Shown in pieces: positions 34,988 to 46,072 of a DNA stretch of 64,000 nucleotides. The DNA is taken from positions 434,001 to 498,000 of the forward strand of contig NZ_JAANTH010000002.1 in the NCBI RefSeq assembly GCF_011734195.1, given 5' to 3'. Under the pieces are notes generated by a model. The model was not told where the DNA came from and did no database searches. It saw only the letters and a program-made list of their open reading frames with translations. Every line of letters begins with the position of its first letter. Positions within the stretch are counted from its first letter, which is position 1. Position numbers and translations under genes: made by a program. Source of the stretch: Halobacterium sp. R2-5 (GTDB lineage: Archaea > Halobacteriota > Halobacteria > Halobacteriales > Halobacteriaceae).

Positions 34988-35905
34988 CTACGCCCAGACG
35001 CCCCGCACTTTCCGCAGTTCGTCGGCGAGCGCGCGCCGCTTCAGCAGGCAAAAGCCCGCGAAGATGACGACGAAGCCCGCGACCGTGTTCGACGTGATCG
35101 GCTCCGCGAGCACGAGCAGCCCGACGACGGCCGCGAAGACCGGCGCGACGTAGCTCACGAGGTTGATCTCGATGGGGCCGAGCCGCTCCAGGAGCTCGAA
35201 GTAGACGAGGAACCCGGCGGCGCTGGCGGCCAGCGAGAGGTACGCGATGGCGAACAGCGCGTCCGCGTTCCGGGGAATCGTCTGCGTCTCGCCGCGCGCG
35301 AGGCTGACGACGTGCATCAGGAGCGCGCCGAGTACCATCGCCCACGCCTCCATCGTCTCCACGTCGAGGTCGTCGTCGACGCGCTGCGTGAGCACGCTCC
35401 CGAGCGCGAAGCACATCGACGCCGCGAACACGAGCAGGACGCCGACCGTGTTCCCGCCGAGGAGGTTCGACGGGTCGGGGTTCGAGAGGACGACGACGCC
35501 GACGAGCCCGAGCGCGAGCCCCGCGAGACCGGCGACCGAGAGCCGCTCCGAGGGGAGCAGCGCCCGCGCGTACCCCGTCGTGAGCACGGGGCTGAGGCTG
35601 ACGACGACGGCGGCGACGGCGCTCGTCGTCTGCTGTTCGCCGACGAACAGGAACGCGTGGTAGGCCGCGATGAGGAAGACGGCGGCGACGGCGACGACGG
35701 TCCAGTCGGCCCGCGAGCGCGGCAGCCAGTCGTCGGCGGCGTACGCCGCATACGCGAGCATCAGCACGCCCGCGACGTCGTAGCGGACGGCCGCGAACAG
35801 CACGGGCTCGAAGCCCGCGTCGAGGCCGGCCTTGATGGCGACGAACGCCGACCCCCAGACCGCCGCGAGCGCGAGAAACAGGAGGGCGTTCCGGTAGTTG
35901 GTCAC
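34988..35905 (-). CDS. EamA/DMT superfamily transporter
   Basis: 305 residues with ten predicted membrane helices in two EamA repeats (LLFLALAAVWGSAFVAIKAGLDAGF; GVLLVFAASMCFALGSVLTQR). Members export metabolites or amino acids. GTG 35905 gives the normal N-terminus; a longer frame upstream is a shadow of the CBS gene. Confidence 0.9.
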   Translation of the reverse strand: MTNYRNALLFLALAAVWGSAFVAIKAGLDAGFEPVLFAAVRYDVAGVLMLAYAAYAADDWLPRSRADWTVVAVAAVFLIAAYHAFLFVGEQQTTSAVAAVVVSLSPVLTTGYARALLPSERLSVAGLAGLALGLVGVVVLSNPDPSNLLGGNTVGVLLVFAASMCFALGSVLTQRVDDDLDVETMEAWAMVLGALLMHVVSLARGETQTIPRNADALFAIAYLSLAASAAGFLVYFELLERLGPIEINLVSYVAPVFAAVVGLLVLAEPITSNTVAGFVVIFAGFCLLKRRALADELRKVRGVWA

Positions 35906-35967
35906 GTCGAATCTCCGTCCGGGGGTACGTTTACGCTTTCGGACCCGGTGCCGTTTTGCCGCGACGG

Positions 35968-36459
35968 CTACTCGGTGCGCTCGTCGTGGAGCGCGCGCAG
36001 GACGTCCTGCCGGGTGACGATGCCGACGACGACGTCGTCCTCGACGACGGGCACGCGGTTGACGTCGCGCTCGTCGGCCGCGAGGATGGCGAGCACGTCG
36101 TCGACGCTGGCGTCCGGCTCGACCGTGAGGACGTTCTCGGTCATGATGGTCTTGACCGGCTTGCCGGCGTTCTGCGCGAGATCGAGTTCCGTCTCCAGTT
36201 CGCCCCACGAGAGGTCGATGCCGTAGTCCAGCGTCTCCAGGAACGGCGGCAGCCCGATGGGGATCCAGACGGTGCGGTCCTGTGGCTCGAACAGTTCCAC
36301 GAAGTCCCGCTGGGTGACCACGCCGACGAGGCGGTCGTCGTCGTCCACCACGGGGAAACCGGTGAACTCGCGGCTGGCCAGTAATCGGAGGACGTCGCTG
36401 ATCTCGTCGTCCTCGTGGACGGTCTCGACGTCCGCTGTCATCAGGTCGCGTGCCTGCAT
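35968..36459 (-). CDS. CBS-pair protein
   Basis: 163 residues with two CBS domains (MQARDLMTADVETVHEDD; VKTIMTENVLTVEPDAS) and a short inserted segment with WIPIGLPPF near 69-76. CBS pairs bind adenosyl compounds and usually regulate a partner. ATG 36459 gives the family-like start MQARDLM. Partner unknown. Confidence 0.88.
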   Translation of the reverse strand: MQARDLMTADVETVHEDDEISDVLRLLASREFTGFPVVDDDDRLVGVVTQRDFVELFEPQDRTVWIPIGLPPFLETLDYGIDLSWGELETELDLAQNAGKPVKTIMTENVLTVEPDASVDDVLAILAADERDVNRVPVVEDDVVVGIVTRQDVLRALHDERTE

Positions 36460-36559
36460 ACGCGACACCTCGCGGGCCCGCCACGTATCGTTTTGGATGC
36501 GACCGCCCCGGAGACGTTCGGGACAACCCTTTCGCTGGCGGCCGGGAAACGAGCCGTCG

Positions 36560-36946
36560 ATGACAGAGAGCTACGACGACCTGCCGCTCGTCTACTCGTG
36601 TTCGGGCTGTTCGAGCGCCGCGCAGATGGCCAACGACCTCGCGGTCCGCCTCGACCGCGAGCGGGTCGCGGAGATGTCCTGCATCGCGGGCGTCGGCGGC
36701 GACGTCGGCCCGCTCGTCGACACCGCCACCTCGGGCCGCCCGATGCTCGTCGTCGACGGCTGCCCGCTGGAGTGCGCCCGGAAGAGCTTAGAGCAGCACG
36801 GCGTGACGCCGGACCGCCACGTCAACCTCGCGAAGCGCGGCGTCCCGAAGGAGTACCACACCGACTACGACGACGAGCAGGCCGAAGCCCTCTACGAGGA
36901 CCTCGTCGAGGAAGCCGAGGGGCTGACGGACCGGCGGACCGCTTAA
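36560..36946 (+). CDS. DGC-domain putative zinc-binding protein
   Basis: 128 residues. N-terminal YSCSGCSSAAQMAND and the later VDGCPLECARKSL motif define the DGC domain family. The cysteines probably bind zinc or act in metal or redox handling. No transport or enzyme role is known. It is followed by rnhA after 24 bp. Confidence 0.85.
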   Translation: MTESYDDLPLVYSCSGCSSAAQMANDLAVRLDRERVAEMSCIAGVGGDVGPLVDTATSGRPMLVVDGCPLECARKSLEQHGVTPDRHVNLAKRGVPKEYHTDYDDEQAEALYEDLVEEAEGLTDRRTA

Positions 36947-36970
36947 GTTCCCACCGCCTGTACGGTGCGT

Positions 36971-37591
36971 ATGGCCATCGTGGGCCGGTCGAGCCTCCGA
37001 GACCTCTTCGACGACGCGCCGACGCCGCACATCGCACACCCCCCGCAGTCCCACCGGCGAGACTTCTACGTCGCGACCGACGGCTCGTACTCCAGCGACG
37101 GCAGCGGCCTCGGCGTCATCGTCGAGACCCGGACCGGCGAGCGGGTCGCCCGCCTCGCGGTGCCGGACGAAGCCCCGAACAACAACGTCGCCGAGTACCG
37201 CGCGCTCCACCTCGGACTGGACGTGCTCGCGGCGCGCGCGCCCCGGGACGCCCGCGTGGGCGTGCTCGTCGACCACAACGACCTCGCGGGCGACGTCAAC
37301 ACCGCCGCGCTCGCCGCGCGCGCCCACGATTACCGCCCCATCACGGAGTTCTCGCCGCCGGCGACCGCCGACCACCACTGGCGCGGCATCCGCGCTCGCG
37401 TCGTCGGCTTCGAGGAGGTGCGGGCCGCCCAACTGGACAGCAAGACGAACCCCGCGCACCCGCTCGCGAACGAGCCCGAGCAGTACGTCCACGTCAACGA
37501 CGAGCCCGCGCGCTGCCTGCTCCCCGAGCGCGACACCGGCGACGCGCAGGTGCCGCCGCCGTCGCGCAGCGACCGTCGCGCCAGCGACTGA
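36971..37591 (+). CDS. rnhA: Ribonuclease HI
   Basis: 206 residues. The RNase H fold has acidic residues at D37 (ATDGSYSS), E75 (NVAEYRALHLGL) and D101 (LVDHNDLAG). It resembles the haloarchaeal type-1 RNase H with an N-terminal extension of about 30 residues. It degrades RNA in RNA-DNA hybrids. ATG 36971 is preferred to GTG 36965. Confidence 0.9.
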   Translation: MAIVGRSSLRDLFDDAPTPHIAHPPQSHRRDFYVATDGSYSSDGSGLGVIVETRTGERVARLAVPDEAPNNNVAEYRALHLGLDVLAARAPRDARVGVLVDHNDLAGDVNTAALAARAHDYRPITEFSPPATADHHWRGIRARVVGFEEVRAAQLDSKTNPAHPLANEPEQYVHVNDEPARCLLPERDTGDAQVPPPSRSDRRASD

Positions 37592-37599
37592 AACCCACT

Positions 37600-37866
37600 T
37601 TTTGCGCGGTCGCCGAAGGAGCGCGTAGCGCTCTTTCGAGAGCAGGCGAACGCTGTGCGTTCGCCGCCTTCGCGAATCTTCGATTCGCCCGGTGACGAGA
37701 GACGCCGCAGGCGTCTCTCGGGCCACGTGGGGCGCGCTCCGCGCGCCCCACTCGGCAAAACTTGGGGAAAAAGCGCCGTCACCCCACCTCCGGTGGGGTT
37801 CGGCGCCCGAGTGCTCACTCCGCTCGCACTCGGTGAAACTCGGCGTCGCTCCGCTCCGCCGAGTAC
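37600..37866. repeat. Tandem array of eight stem-loops
   Basis: Perfect inverted repeats follow one another: GCTCT/AGAGC (37630-37643), GGCGAACGC/GCGTTCGCC (37645-37665), GCGAATC/GATTCGC (37672-37688), CGAGAGACGC/GCGTCTCTCG (37696-37720), an 11-bp stem GTGGGGCGCGC (37727-37751), ACCCCACC/GGTGGGGT (37781-37799), CCGAGTGC/GCACTCGG (37807-37833) and ACTCGGCG/CGCCGAGT (37838-37864). Loops are mostly 3 nt; the last two share a TCxCTCCGCTC loop. It fills the gap between convergent rnhA and maeB. Confidence 0.85.
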
Positions 37867-37867
37867 G

Positions 37868-40114
<2,247 letters not shown>

Positions 40115-40275
40115 GTTGTTCCCTGCCGCGCCGACCGGCAAAAACCTATCCCAACGCGTCGAACGTTGCTTCGTCGGTCGTCGAAGGAAGCGGTGTTCGT
40201 TCGACGGAAATCCGGCCGGCGGGAGAGAGTTCGGCGCTGCTCCTCGGGACGGCGTTGGTCCGCCACGCCGCGCGC

Positions 40276-40309
40276 CACGCTGCTCACGGCTCCCTCCGGT
40301 CGCCGTTCG
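40276..40309 (-). repeat. Dispersed 35-nt element (copy A)
   Basis: On the minus strand: CGAACGGCGACCGGAGGGAG followed by CCGTGAGCAGCGTGG. It differs from the copy at 45960-45994 at three positions only. It lies in the divergent maeB-ctaA spacer, outside any coding sequence. Confidence 0.6.
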
Positions 40310-40387
40310 CACCAAACGCGGTTCTCGCTCGCTCCGAACCGCGCTGAATACGACACGCATACGTACCGACCGCGAAAAGACTCGCCT

Positions 40388-41218
40388 ATGGACCGCCGCT
40401 CGTACCAGCTCGCGGCCGTGACCACCGTGTTGACGTTCGCGCTCATCCTCGTCGGCGAGTACACCGCCGTCTCCGGGTCGGGCGCGACCTGCGGCCTCCA
40501 GTGGCCCGACTGCAACGGCCAACTGCTCCCGCTCGGCCTCCAGGTTCACGACTTCGTCGAGCAGTTCCACCGCGGATTCGCGATGGTCGTCGGCTTCTTC
40601 ATCCTCGGCACCGGCGCCGTCGCGTGGCGCGGCTTCGACGCCCGGGACGTGAAAGCCGGCGGCGTGCTCGCCGTCGTCCTCCTGCCGCTGCAGGTGATTC
40701 TCGGCGGCACCACCGTGACGTTCAGCGGGCTCGTCCCGTGGGGGTACATGCCCATCACGCAGGCCGTCCACCACCTCGCCGCGCTCGCCATCTTCGCGAC
40801 GCTGCTCTATACCACGCTCCGGATGCGCGAGCTCGCGGGCGTCGGCCTCGGTCGCGTCCGCACCGCTGCAATCGGCGGCCTCGCGGTGCTCCCGGTCGCG
40901 CTCGTGTTCTCGCGGAACACCGTCTTCGCGGTGTACGGCACTCGCGTCCAGCTGATCCACCACGCGCTCGAACTGCTCGTGTTCACCGCCGCCGTCGCCG
41001 CGTTCGTGTGGGCGCGCCGCCACGGCGACCGACGCGTGTCGCAAGCGATGCTCGCGACCGGCGTCGTCGTCACCGTCCAGATTCTCATCGGTACTGGCGT
41101 CGTGCAGTTCTCCCCGACCGTCCAGCTCACGTACTACGTGCTCACCGCGGTCGTCGCCGCGCTGTTCCTCGTCGCCGCGCGCTCGACCCCGAACCGGTCG
41201 GTCGCCGCCGCGTCGTAG
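40388..41218 (+). CDS. ctaA: CtaA/Cox15-like heme A synthase
   Basis: 276 residues with about eight hydrophobic segments. His residues in [12 protein letters not shown] and [10 protein letters not shown], and later LIHHALELL, match the heme-ligating His pattern of heme A synthase. It converts heme O to heme A for terminal oxidases. The [10 protein letters not shown] Cys pair near residues 38-46 is like the conserved Cys pair of Cox15/CtaA. ATG 40388. Confidence 0.85.
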   Translation: MDRRSYQLAAVTTVLTFALILVGEYTAVSGSGATCGLQWPDCNGQLLPLGLQVHDFVEQFHRGFAMVVGFFILGTGAVAWRGFDARDVKAGGVLAVVLLPLQVILGGTTVTFSGLVPWGYMPITQAVHHLAALAIFATLLYTTLRMRELAGVGLGRVRTAAIGGLAVLPVALVFSRNTVFAVYGTRVQLIHHALELLVFTAAVAAFVWARRHGDRRVSQAMLATGVVVTVQILIGTGVVQFSPTVQLTYYVLTAVVAALFLVAARSTPNRSVAAAS

Positions 41219-41278
41219 AGCGGATGTGCTCGCACCGGTTCGATTGTCTTTAAGGGATTCAACCCGAACGGGCGTGGT

Positions 41279-42073
41279 ATGTCTGACCTGAACCGGCGGA
41301 CGTTCCTGAAGAGCGTCGGCGGTACCGGCGTCGCACTGTCAGTCGCTGGCTGCTCGCAGCTCACCGGCGGCGGCGGGGACGACTCGAATACTCTCACCCC
41401 CGGCACTGCGTCCGGGTTCCCGCCGTTCGAGTACGTCAACGAGGACAACGAACTCGTCGGCTTCGACGTCGACCTCCTCTCGGCCGTCGTCGAGGAGACC
41501 GACTACGAGCTCGGCGAGTGGGAGGACCTCGAGTTCACCCAGCTCACCACCGCGCTCCAGAACGACAACATCGACGTCATCGCCGCCGCGATGACCATCA
41601 ACGACGAGCGCGACCAGAACATCGACTTCACGGACCCCTACTACGACGCCAACCAGGCGGTGCTCGTCCGCGAGGGCGGCGACTTCCAGCCCGAGAGCAC
41701 CGACGACCTCGCCGACCGCCCGGTCGGCGCCCAGTCCGGCACCACCGGCAAGGCCCAGATGGACGCCCTCGTCGACGACGGCACTATCAGCTCCTCGCAG
41801 GCGACCACCTACGAGAACTACGTGCTCGCCGTCGAAGACCTGACGAACGGCAACATCGACGCCGTCATCGTCGACACGCCCGTCGCGAACACGTTCGTCG
41901 AGGACCGCGACGTCGTCTACGCGTTCACTATCGAGACCAGCGAACAGTACGGGTTCGGCGTCCGCGAGGGCGCGAGCGACCTCCAGAGCGCGCTCAACGA
42001 CGGTATCTCGGCCGTCCGGGACAGCGGCACCTACCAGGACCTCGTCGAGGAGTACGACGTCGGCAGCGAATAA
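41279..42073 (+). CDS. Polar amino-acid ABC transporter, substrate-binding lipoprotein
   Basis: 264 residues. Tat signal with RRTFLK at 6-11 and a lipobox ending in Cys25, so exported folded and lipid-anchored. A periplasmic-binding domain (SBP family 3) follows: [21 protein letters not shown] and [17 protein letters not shown]. It heads a four-gene operon with two permeases and one ATPase. A CTTTAAGG TATA box lies about 28 bp upstream of ATG 41279. Substrate probably a polar amino acid. Confidence 0.92.
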   Translation: MSDLNRRTFLKSVGGTGVALSVAGCSQLTGGGGDDSNTLTPGTASGFPPFEYVNEDNELVGFDVDLLSAVVEETDYELGEWEDLEFTQLTTALQNDNIDVIAAAMTINDERDQNIDFTDPYYDANQAVLVREGGDFQPESTDDLADRPVGAQSGTTGKAQMDALVDDGTISSSQATTYENYVLAVEDLTNGNIDAVIVDTPVANTFVEDRDVVYAFTIETSEQYGFGVREGASDLQSALNDGISAVRDSGTYQDLVEEYDVGSE

Positions 42074-42078
42074 CGCCA

Positions 42079-42765
42079 ATGGACCCGACGCAACTCGTAC
42101 TGCAGGCCGAACCCGGCGACTGGGCGTTCGTCTGGCGCCAGCGGCAGTTCTTCGTCGACGGGACGATACTGGCCGTCCAGCTGACGTTCTTCAGCATGGT
42201 GCTCGGGTTCCTGCTCGGCCTGCCGGCGGGCGTCGTCGAGGCCTACGGCGGCAAGTACTCGAAGGGCGTCGTGCGCCCGCTGGGCGTCGTCGTCCGCGGC
42301 ACGCCGATTCTCGTCATCATCTCGCTGACGTACTTCGCGGGCGGCGTCTCCCCCGCGTTCCTCGCGGCGACGCTCGCGCTCGGCGTGCGGTCGGCGGCCT
42401 ACCAGAGCCAGATCTTCCGCGGCGCCATCGAGAGCGTCGAGGGCGGCCAGATGGAGGCCGCGCGCGCGGTCGGGCTCTCGAAGCTCGACGCCATCCGCCA
42501 CGTCGTGTTGCCGCAGGCGCTGCGGCGCTCCGTGCCCGGGTTCCAGAACGAGTTCACCATCGTCCTCAAGGACACCAGCATCGCGTACGCCATCGGCGTC
42601 GCGGAGCTGTTGAAGCGCAGCTACGACCTGTTCTCCATCCAGACGACCGCCGCGCTCGAAGTGTTCCTCGCGGCGTCGCTGATCTACTTCGTGTTGACGT
42701 TCAGCGTCAACCGCGGCATCGAGCGGCTCCACGACTACGTCGCGATTCCCGGAGGTAACCAATGA
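42079..42765 (+). CDS. Amino-acid ABC transporter permease (first)
   Basis: 228 residues with about five membrane helices and the EAA loop of HisM/GlnP-type permeases (EAARAVGLSKLDAIRHVVLPQALRRSVPG). ATG 42079 lies 5 bp after the preceding gene and overlaps the ATPase gene by 4 bp at its end. Confidence 0.9.
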   Translation: MDPTQLVLQAEPGDWAFVWRQRQFFVDGTILAVQLTFFSMVLGFLLGLPAGVVEAYGGKYSKGVVRPLGVVVRGTPILVIISLTYFAGGVSPAFLAATLALGVRSAAYQSQIFRGAIESVEGGQMEAARAVGLSKLDAIRHVVLPQALRRSVPGFQNEFTIVLKDTSIAYAIGVAELLKRSYDLFSIQTTAALEVFLAASLIYFVLTFSVNRGIERLHDYVAIPGGNQ

Positions 42766-43508
42766 CGGACACACTACTCGACGTCGACGACGTCCACCAG
42801 AGCTACGGTGAGGAGAAGGTACTCGAGGGCATCTCCTTCGAGATGGACCGCCAGGACGTGAAAGTGCTCGTCGGGCCGTCGGGCTCCGGGAAGTCGACGA
42901 TGCTGCGCTGCATCAACCGGCTCACGGACATCGACGACGGCGACATCAGCCTCGACGGCGAGTCCATCTACGACGTGGACGTCAACGACCTCCGGCGGCA
43001 GGTCGGCATGGTGTTCCAGGACTTCAACCTGTTCGCGCACCTCACCGCCCTCGAGAACGTCACGCTCGGGCTCAAGCGCGTCCGCGACATGGGCGAGCGG
43101 GAGGCCACCGAGAAGGCCGCTTGGCAGCTCGAACAGGTCGGGCTCCGCGAGCAGGCGAACTCCTACCCCGCCGAGCTCTCCGGCGGCCAGAAGCAGCGCG
43201 TCGGCATCGCTCGCGCGCTCGCGATGGACCCGAAGCTGATGCTGTTCGACGAGCCGACGTCCGCGCTCGACCCCGAGCTCATCGGCGAAGTCCTCGAAGT
43301 GATGCGCGAGCTCGCCGAGGAGGGGATGACGATGCTCGTGGTCACCCACGAGATGGGGTTCGCGAAGCAGGCGGCGACCGACGTGTTGTTCCTCGAGGAC
43401 GGCCGCCTCGTCGAGCAAGGGTCGCCCGAACAGCTCTTCGAGAACCCCGAGCAGGACCGCACGGCGGCGTTCCTCAGCCGCCTCACACAGCTCCACGGCG
43501 GCCAATGA
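42762..43508 (+). CDS. Amino-acid ABC transporter ATP-binding protein
   Basis: 248 residues. GlnQ/HisP-like ATPase with Walker A GPSGSGKST, signature LSGGQKQR and Walker B LMLFDEPTSALDP. It powers the flanking permeases. It overlaps both neighbours by 4 bp (ATGA), so the operon is translationally coupled. Confidence 0.95.
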   Translation: MTDTLLDVDDVHQSYGEEKVLEGISFEMDRQDVKVLVGPSGSGKSTMLRCINRLTDIDDGDISLDGESIYDVDVNDLRRQVGMVFQDFNLFAHLTALENVTLGLKRVRDMGEREATEKAAWQLEQVGLREQANSYPAELSGGQKQRVGIARALAMDPKLMLFDEPTSALDPELIGEVLEVMRELAEEGMTMLVVTHEMGFAKQAATDVLFLEDGRLVEQGSPEQLFENPEQDRTAAFLSRLTQLHGGQ

Positions 43509-44449
43509 CCCGGAGCACGCAGCGCGTCGTCCGGGACGCCGTGCTCGCGGTGTTCTGGGCGTGGTTCGCCGCGCGCCTGCTCAACGACTGGTTCGGCGGC
43601 GTGCTCGTCGCCCGCGGACAGCCGTTCGTCGACCCGCAGCCCATCGCGGCCGCGGGCGTCGCGCTCTCCGACACCGCGGCCGCACTCGGCGTCGTCGGGA
43701 TTCCCGTCGGCTGGGTCGCGGACCTGCTCGACTCGGTCGCGTTCGCGATGACGTACCTCCCGGACCTCGCCGCGGGCATGTGGCTCACCGTCGTGCTCAC
43801 GACGCTCGGCATCGTCTTCGGGCTCGTGCTCGCGGTACCGCTGGCGGCCGCCCGCGTCTACGGCCGCGTCACCCACTGGGTCGCGCTCGGCGTCATCGAG
43901 CTCATCCGCGGGACGCCGCTGCTCGCGCAGCTGTTCGTGCTGTACTACGCGCTCCCGCTCTCGCGGTGGTTCGCGGCCGTGCCGTTCGTCGGCAGCGGCG
44001 TCGTCCCCGCGCAGGCGGTGTGGGTCGCCATCGTCGGGTTCACCATCAACAGCGCCGCCTACCAGGCGGAGTACATCCGGGGGTCCATCGAGGGCGTCGA
44101 CCCCGGCCAGCTCACAGCGGCGCGCGCAGTCGGGCTCTCCCAACTGGAAGGCATCCGGCACGTCGTGCTGCCGCAGGCGCTCCGGTTCGCGATTCCATCG
44201 TGGACCAACGAGCTCGTCTACCTCGTGAAGTACTCCTCGCTGGCGTCGTTCATCACGGTGCGCGAGCTCTACCACGCCGCGGAGGCCGCCGCCTACGACA
44301 ACTACGCGTTCCTCGACCTGTTCCTGCTCGCGGCGGTGTTGTACGTCCTGCTCGTGCTCTCCGCGACGACCACGATGGAGTGGGTCCGCAAGCAGGTCGC
44401 GATTCCGGGCGTCGGCGGCTCAGCGGGCGGCCGCGCCTCCGCGGAGTAG
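43505..44449 (+). CDS. Amino-acid ABC transporter permease (second)
   Basis: 314 residues, longer than the first permease because of an N-terminal extension of about 80 residues with an extra hydrophobic segment. The EAA loop reads TAARAVGLSQLEGIRHVVLPQALRFAIPS. The two permeases likely form a heterodimer. It ends directly against the convergent rfcL gene. Confidence 0.9.
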   Translation: MTRSTQRVVRDAVLAVFWAWFAARLLNDWFGGVLVARGQPFVDPQPIAAAGVALSDTAAALGVVGIPVGWVADLLDSVAFAMTYLPDLAAGMWLTVVLTTLGIVFGLVLAVPLAAARVYGRVTHWVALGVIELIRGTPLLAQLFVLYYALPLSRWFAAVPFVGSGVVPAQAVWVAIVGFTINSAAYQAEYIRGSIEGVDPGQLTAARAVGLSQLEGIRHVVLPQALRFAIPSWTNELVYLVKYSSLASFITVRELYHAAEAAAYDNYAFLDLFLLAAVLYVLLVLSATTTMEWVRKQVAIPGVGGSAGGRASAE

Positions 44450-45886
44450 TCAGAAGAAGTCGTCCAGGCCCGCCTGGTCGTCCGCGCTCTCCGCCTCACT
44501 GCTGCCGTCGTTTTCCGTCTGCTCCTCCGCGTCGTCCGTCTCCTCGTCCCCGACGTCGGCGTCGCCGAGCGTCGTCTCGCCCTCGAAGGCGCCGCCGGAG
44601 TGCTCGACCGCCCGGTCCTCGCGGAGCTGTTCGGCGTCCTCGACGATCGACTGGACCTTGTTCGTCGTCTCCCCGGAGCCCGTGACGAACGAGACGTGTT
44701 CGGTGTCGAGGTCGTAGGCCGCCGTCATCGCCACCGTCAGCTCGCGGTTCTTGCAGTGGTGGGTCATCGTCGCGAGGAACGGCACGACCTTCCGGCGCGC
44801 CGTCGCCATACTGGTGCCGCTGACCTCCGCGACCTTCCGCGCGACGTAGTCCCGCTTCTCCCGGGTCGCCCGCGAGGACCCGAGCTTCCGCCAGTACGAC
44901 GGCGGCCCGTACCGCGTCCAGCCGCCGTGGTCGTGCTGGCGCGAGGCGGCCACGCCCGCCGCGATGTTGTCCGTCGCGTACCGCCAGTACGAGTAGTTCT
45001 GGGTCGCGCGCACGCGGCCCAGCCAGACGTCCGCGTTCGAGAGGAACTCGTAGGCGTCCGCGAGCTCGTCCCCGTAGTAGTCCTTCGGGACGTTGTCCTC
45101 CACCCAGTTGATGAGGTCGTCCGGCGTCTCGTCGACGTCGTAGGCGGCCTCCAGGGCGTCCTGCGCGCCGAGGTTCTTGATGAGGTCGTCGAGGAAGTCG
45201 AAGACCCCCTCCGTGCGGTCGCGCTCGCCCATCACCACGTCGTCGGCGGTGAGCGTCTCGGCGGTCTCCGCGAGCGCCTGCAGGTCGTTGACAGCAGAGC
45301 GCAGGTCTCCGGAGTTCTGCTCGGCGATGGCCTCCAGGGCCTCATCGTCGTACTCGATGCCCTCCCGGCGGCAGATATCCCGCAGCACGGGCACGATGGA
45401 GCGTTTCGAGACATCCCGGAACTCGATGTCCCGGCAGGCGTTCCGGAGCGTGTTGCTCATGTCGTAGAACTCGTTCGCGATGAGCACGATGGGCTGCGTG
45501 GAGTCCTTCACGAGGCGGGTGATGGCCGCGGAACCGCCGCGGTCGACGTTCCCGTGGAGGTTGTCCGCCTCGTCCATCACCACGAGCTTGCGACCCCCGG
45601 TGCCGCCCGACAGCGTCCCCGACTTCGCGGCCTCGCCGGCGACGCGCTCGACGACGTCGGCGGTGCGCTGGTCGGACGCGTTCAGCTCCACGACGTCCCA
45701 CCCCTCGTCCGCCGCGAGCGCGTGCGCCGCCGACGTCTTCCCGACGCCGGGGCTCCCGTGGAGGATGACGGCCTCCCCGTGGTCCTCCCAGGTGTCCGCC
45801 CACTCTCGGAGCGCGTCCCGGGCCTTGTTGTTCCCGCGGACCTCCGACAGCGACGACGGACGATACTTCTCCGTCCAATCGGTCAT
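44450..45886 (-). CDS. rfcL: Replication factor C large subunit
   Basis: 478 residues. AAA+ clamp loader: Walker A GSPGVGKTSAAHA near 45-56, Walker B LVVMDEADNLHG near 105-115, sensor 1 in LIANEFYDMSN. It loads PCNA onto primer junctions with RfcS. The C-terminal 70 residues are acidic and disordered, ending in LDDFF, a PIP-box-like tail (QAGLDDFF). ATG 45886 gives the normal MTDWTEKYRP start. Confidence 0.95.
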   Translation of the reverse strand: MTDWTEKYRPSSLSEVRGNNKARDALREWADTWEDHGEAVILHGSPGVGKTSAAHALAADEGWDVVELNASDQRTADVVERVAGEAAKSGTLSGGTGGRKLVVMDEADNLHGNVDRGGSAAITRLVKDSTQPIVLIANEFYDMSNTLRNACRDIEFRDVSKRSIVPVLRDICRREGIEYDDEALEAIAEQNSGDLRSAVNDLQALAETAETLTADDVVMGERDRTEGVFDFLDDLIKNLGAQDALEAAYDVDETPDDLINWVEDNVPKDYYGDELADAYEFLSNADVWLGRVRATQNYSYWRYATDNIAAGVAASRQHDHGGWTRYGPPSYWRKLGSSRATREKRDYVARKVAEVSGTSMATARRKVVPFLATMTHHCKNRELTVAMTAAYDLDTEHVSFVTGSGETTNKVQSIVEDAEQLREDRAVEHSGGAFEGETTLGDADVGDEETDDAEEQTENDGSSEAESADDQAGLDDFF

Positions 45887-45959
45887 TACCGGAGGAAAGC
45901 GCGAGTCGCGTTTAGTGGTTGCGGAGCGCGTGCTCGACCGTAGGGAGAGCACGGAACGG

Positions 45960-45994
45960 CGAACGGCGATCGCAGGGAGCCGTGAGCCGCGTGG
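45960..45994 (+). repeat. Dispersed 35-nt element (copy B)
   Basis: CGAACGGCGATCGCAGGGAG followed by CCGTGAGCCGCGTGG. Three mismatches with the copy at 40276-40309, on the opposite strand. It lies in the divergent rfcL-YihY spacer. Confidence 0.6.
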
Positions 45995-46072
45995 GCGAGC
46001 ACGACGGAACTACGAACAGAGCGAACAGCGAACCGCCGTGTCGACTTTCCAGTTGCGTTCCGAAGGTGTACT

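Noticed and set aside
37600-37866. CRISPR array in the hairpin region
   Set aside because: The palindromes differ in sequence and have no uniform repeats or spacers.
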